Assembly (NCBI GenBank): GCA_027022065.1
Contig: JALVZS010000030.1
Span: forward strand, 3,409 to 13,703
Reading direction: 5' to 3'
Length of the DNA: 10,295 nt
From: a bacterium
GTDB lineage: Bacteria > Thermosulfidibacterota > Thermosulfidibacteria > Thermosulfidibacterales > Thermosulfidibacteraceae
Shown here: in pieces, positions 8,287 to 10,295 of the stretch
How the letters are laid out: each line of letters starts with the position of its first letter
Numbering within the stretch: the first letter of the stretch is position 1
Notes under the pieces: model-generated
Seen by the model: only the letters and a program-made list of their open reading frames with translations
Told to the model about the DNA's origin: nothing
Database searches by the model: none
Translations under genes and position numbers: made by a program

Positions 8287-8775
8287 TCACTTCAAGCTAT
8301 CCAGTATGGCGTCAACCTTCTCAGGCGTTAAGTTCTCGTAGTAGTCCTTGTTTATCATCATGGCAGGAGCCTTGCCGCAGGAGCCAAGGCACTCCACCGT
8401 TATGAGGGTGAACTTTCCGTCAGGTGTGGTCTCTCCCACCTTTATTCCGAGCTTTTTCTCTATGTGCCTCACTATATCCTCAGCACCGTTTATCATGCAG
8501 GAGATGTTGGTGCACACCTGAATGAGGTATTTACCCACCTTCTTGAGGTTGAACATAGTGTAAAAGCTGGCCACAGAATAGACCTCGGCAGGGGGAAGCT
8601 TAAAGAGCTTGGCTATCCACTTAATGGCCTCCATGTCCAGATAGCCCTTTTCGTCCTGCACCGCATGAAGCACCTGTAGCAGTGCGGAGCGCCTATCGGG
8701 ATACCTGCTCATGAGGTCCTGTATCTTGTTCCATGTAGCCTCACTCACAAACTCTTTATCTATAACCGCTCTCAC
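8287..8775 (-). CDS. nuoE: NADH-quinone oxidoreductase subunit E (NuoE), thioredoxin-like [2Fe-2S]
   Basis: The 24-kDa subunit of the NADH module, carrying the off-path cluster N1a next to FMN. It has 162 residues (family about 155-175). An N-terminal helical bundle (about 10-75) has the typical LLQVLHAVQDEKGYL and VASFYTMF segments. The thioredoxin-like domain that follows holds the four ligands Cys88 and Cys93 (CTNISC) and Cys129 and Cys133 (CLGSC), followed by GKAPAMMIN. The start is GTG at 8775: GTGA overlaps the nuoCD TGA stop by two bases, and GAGGTG inside nuoCD lies five bases upstream, so translation is probably coupled to nuoCD. Free-standing hydrogenase HydC/HoxE-type proteins have the same fold, but the direct link to nuoCD and nuoF supports NuoE. 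Confidence 0.97.
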   Translation of the reverse strand: MRAVIDKEFVSEATWNKIQDLMSRYPDRRSALLQVLHAVQDEKGYLDMEAIKWIAKLFKLPPAEVYSVASFYTMFNLKKVGKYLIQVCTNISCMINGAEDIVRHIEKKLGIKVGETTPDGKFTLITVECLGSCGKAPAMMINKDYYENLTPEKVDAILDSLK

Positions 8776-10295
8776 TTGTCCACCTCACCGAGCACAATGT
8801 CTATACTTCCAATGGCGGTGACCACATCCGCCACCTTCAGGCCCTTTATCATAATTGGAAGGGCCTGGAGATTTATAAGAGACGGCGACCTTATGTGCAT
8901 CCTGTAGGGCTTGGGCGAGCCATCGCTTACGATGTAGAAGCCGAGCTCTCCCTTGGGAGCCTCAACGGCATGGTAAACCTCGCCTTTGGGAGGCCTCACT
9001 CCCTCTATCACCAGCTTAAACTGGTGAATTAGCGCCTCTATGTTCGCCCTATCTCCCCTGACCTCCTTCACAGGCGGGAAGCCGTACTTCCCAGGCTCGG
9101 TCTGTATGGGTCCATCGGGAAACCTCTGAATGGCCTGCAGGATAATCTCCCTGCTCTGCCTCATCTCCTCCATGCGCACAAGGTACCTGTCAAAGGTATC
9201 GCCGTTTTGGCCCACAGGTATCTCAAAATTAAACTCATCGTAGCCCGCATAGGGATAGGCCTTCCTAAGGTCCCACTTAACACCAGAGCCTCTCAAAACA
9301 GGGCCTGTGGCACCGTATCTTATGGCATCCTCTTTTGAGAGGACTGCCACCCCTTCAGTCCTCACCCTCCATATCTTGTTGTTGGTAAGCAGTCCGTCAC
9401 ACTCATCCAGCGTCTTGGGAAACTCATCCAAAAATCTCTTTACGGCAGGGATAAAGTCCTCCGGCACATCCTCCCTTACCCCGCCTATCCTGAAGTAGCT
9501 CTGGTGGAACCTGGCCCCTGCCACCATCTCCCATATGTCGTATATCTTTTCCCTCTCCTTAAAGGCGTAGAGGAAGACCGTGGCGGCACCTATATCCATG
9601 GCATGAGTTCCCAGCCAGATGAGGTGGCTGGCTATCCTAGCAAGCTCCACCAGAATTATCCTTATATACTTGGCCCTTGGAGGGGGCTCTATGCCCAAAA
9701 GCTTTTCAACTGCAAGAAGATAGGCAAGGTTGTTGGAAGGAGGAGCCAGATAATCCAATCTATCGGTAAGGGGAATAACCTGGTGGTAGGTTTTGTACTC
9801 CGCAAGTTTCTCCGTTCCCCTGTGGAGGTATCCCACCATGGGCCATGCGTTTACTATGGTCTCCCCCTCCAGCTCCAGCACCATCCTCAAAACGCCGTGG
9901 GTGGAGGGGTGTTGGGGCCCCATGTTGAGTATAGTGGTATCAGGTCTTGAGGGCTTAATCTTGGTCTTTACTCCGCCCTCGTACATGTTCTTATCAGGGT
10001 TCAGCCCCCTTAAGGGATAGTCCTTGCGCAGGGGATGCCCCTCAAAGTCGTCGGGAAGATACAGCCTCTCCAAATCGGGATGTCCCTCAAACTCTATACC
10101 GAACATGTCGTAAACTTCACGCTCGTGCCAGTTGGCGGTAGGCCACACATCGGACACTGTGTCTACCTTGGAGTCTACATCCACCTTGAGGCGGAGCTGC
10201 TCTTTTGTATCCATGTTGCGTAAGAAGTAGACCACCGTAAACCTTGGCTTGCTCTCAACGCCGTTATCAATGCCACAGAGATCCACCAAAAAGTT
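8772..10295 (-). CDS. nuoCD: NADH-quinone oxidoreductase fused subunits C and D (NuoCD), N-terminus cut by right window edge
   Basis: Fusion of the 30-kDa (NuoC) and 49-kDa (NuoD) subunits; NuoD forms much of the quinone-reduction site. The frame is open to the right edge, and Asn-Phe precede the first possible start (TTG 10289). That start is rejected because LVDLCGID is an internal NuoC motif, so perhaps 50-80 residues are missing. 507 residues are visible. Numbering from 10289, NuoC motifs are ANWHEREVYDMFGIEFEGHP (52-71) and EGHPLRKDYPLRG (83-95). After a linker of about 22 residues comes NuoD, from TTILNMGPQHPSTHG (118-132). His131 there and Tyr180 in DRLDYL match the quinone-contacting His38 and Tyr87 of Thermus Nqo4. 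The normal NuoD end, GSIDIVLGEVDK, closes the protein. No stop or start separates the halves. The NiFe hydrogenase large-subunit homologue is excluded by the missing CxxC metal ligands and by the context. Confidence 0.97.
   Translation of the reverse strand, partial: NFLVDLCGIDNGVESKPRFTVVYFLRNMDTKEQLRLKVDVDSKVDTVSDVWPTANWHEREVYDMFGIEFEGHPDLERLYLPDDFEGHPLRKDYPLRGLNPDKNMYEGGVKTKIKPSRPDTTILNMGPQHPSTHGVLRMVLELEGETIVNAWPMVGYLHRGTEKLAEYKTYHQVIPLTDRLDYLAPPSNNLAYLLAVEKLLGIEPPPRAKYIRIILVELARIASHLIWLGTHAMDIGAATVFLYAFKEREKIYDIWEMVAGARFHQSYFRIGGVREDVPEDFIPAVKRFLDEFPKTLDECDGLLTNNKIWRVRTEGVAVLSKEDAIRYGATGPVLRGSGVKWDLRKAYPYAGYDEFNFEIPVGQNGDTFDRYLVRMEEMRQSREIILQAIQRFPDGPIQTEPGKYGFPPVKEVRGDRANIEALIHQFKLVIEGVRPPKGEVYHAVEAPKGELGFYIVSDGSPKPYRMHIRSPSLINLQALPIMIKGLKVADVVTAIGSIDIVLGEVDK

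Noticed and set aside
4792-8775. Possible NAD-linked hydrogenase or formate dehydrogenase diaphorase module instead of nuoEFG
   Set aside because: NuoF lacks hydrogenase-type extensions, no H-cluster or Mo/W-formate site is visible, and the genes are tightly joined to nuoCD and nuoH-M.
9504-9950. 148-codon open frame on the plus strand opposite nuoCD
   Set aside because: It is wholly antisense to a strongly conserved NuoD region and shows no domain or operon context. It is best read as a shadow of minus-strand codon use.
1-10295. Search for CRISPR, insertion sequences, tRNA/rRNA, terminators, promoters and long repeats
   Set aside because: Coding is essentially continuous, with gaps of 11 bases or less. 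I saw no repeat arrays, transposase motifs, RNA genes or hairpin-plus-T tracts on either strand.

Overview
The whole window is one stretch of a respiratory complex I (NADH:quinone oxidoreductase, nuo) operon. Every gene is on the minus strand, so transcription runs from the right edge (position 10295) to the left edge (position 1). In that order the genes are nuoCD (a NuoC-NuoD fusion whose N-terminus is cut by the right edge), nuoE, nuoF, nuoG, nuoH, nuoI, nuoJ, nuoK, nuoL and the first third of nuoM (cut by the left edge). nuoA and nuoB would be expected beyond the right edge and the rest of nuoM plus nuoN beyond the left edge, but neither is visible here.

Layout: 8772-10295 holds the peripheral-arm subunit that joins the quinone site to the arm (NuoCD). 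4792-8775 holds the NADH-oxidising module: NuoE (2Fe-2S N1a), NuoF (FMN, NADH, N3) and NuoG (N1b, N4, N5, N7). 3775-4782 is NuoH, the membrane subunit carrying the quinone-access channel. 3362-3775 is NuoI, with clusters N6a and N6b. 1-3358 holds the membrane arm: NuoJ, NuoK, and the antiporter-like proton-pumping subunits NuoL and NuoM. Electrons would pass from NADH to FMN in NuoF, along the Fe-S chain of NuoG and NuoI (then NuoB, not seen) to quinone at the NuoD/NuoB/NuoH interface, driving proton translocation in H, J, K, L and M. All cluster-ligand Cys and key membrane carboxylates and lysines that I looked for are present, so the encoded enzyme looks complete and functional.

The operon is extremely compact. 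Gaps are 0-11 bases, two gene pairs overlap by 1-2 bases (nuoCD/nuoE and nuoH/nuoI), and most Shine-Dalgarno sequences lie on or in the 3' end of the preceding gene, usually five bases before the start codon. There is no non-coding stretch longer than about 11 bases, and no internal promoter, terminator, RNA gene, repeat, CRISPR or mobile element that I can support.

Organism: a bacterium with a 14-subunit-type complex I that includes the NADH-input module NuoEFG. The fused NuoCD, an N7-type NuoG, strong AGGAGGT-type ribosome binding sites, frequent AGG arginine codons and Lys/Glu-rich soluble subunits suggest a deep-branching, possibly thermophilic Gram-negative anaerobe or microaerophile (for example an Aquificota, Thermodesulfobacteriota or Nitrospirota relative). 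That placement is an impression from composition and is weak. I looked for an undescribed system and found none; the points worth a second look are modest variations on a well-known complex.
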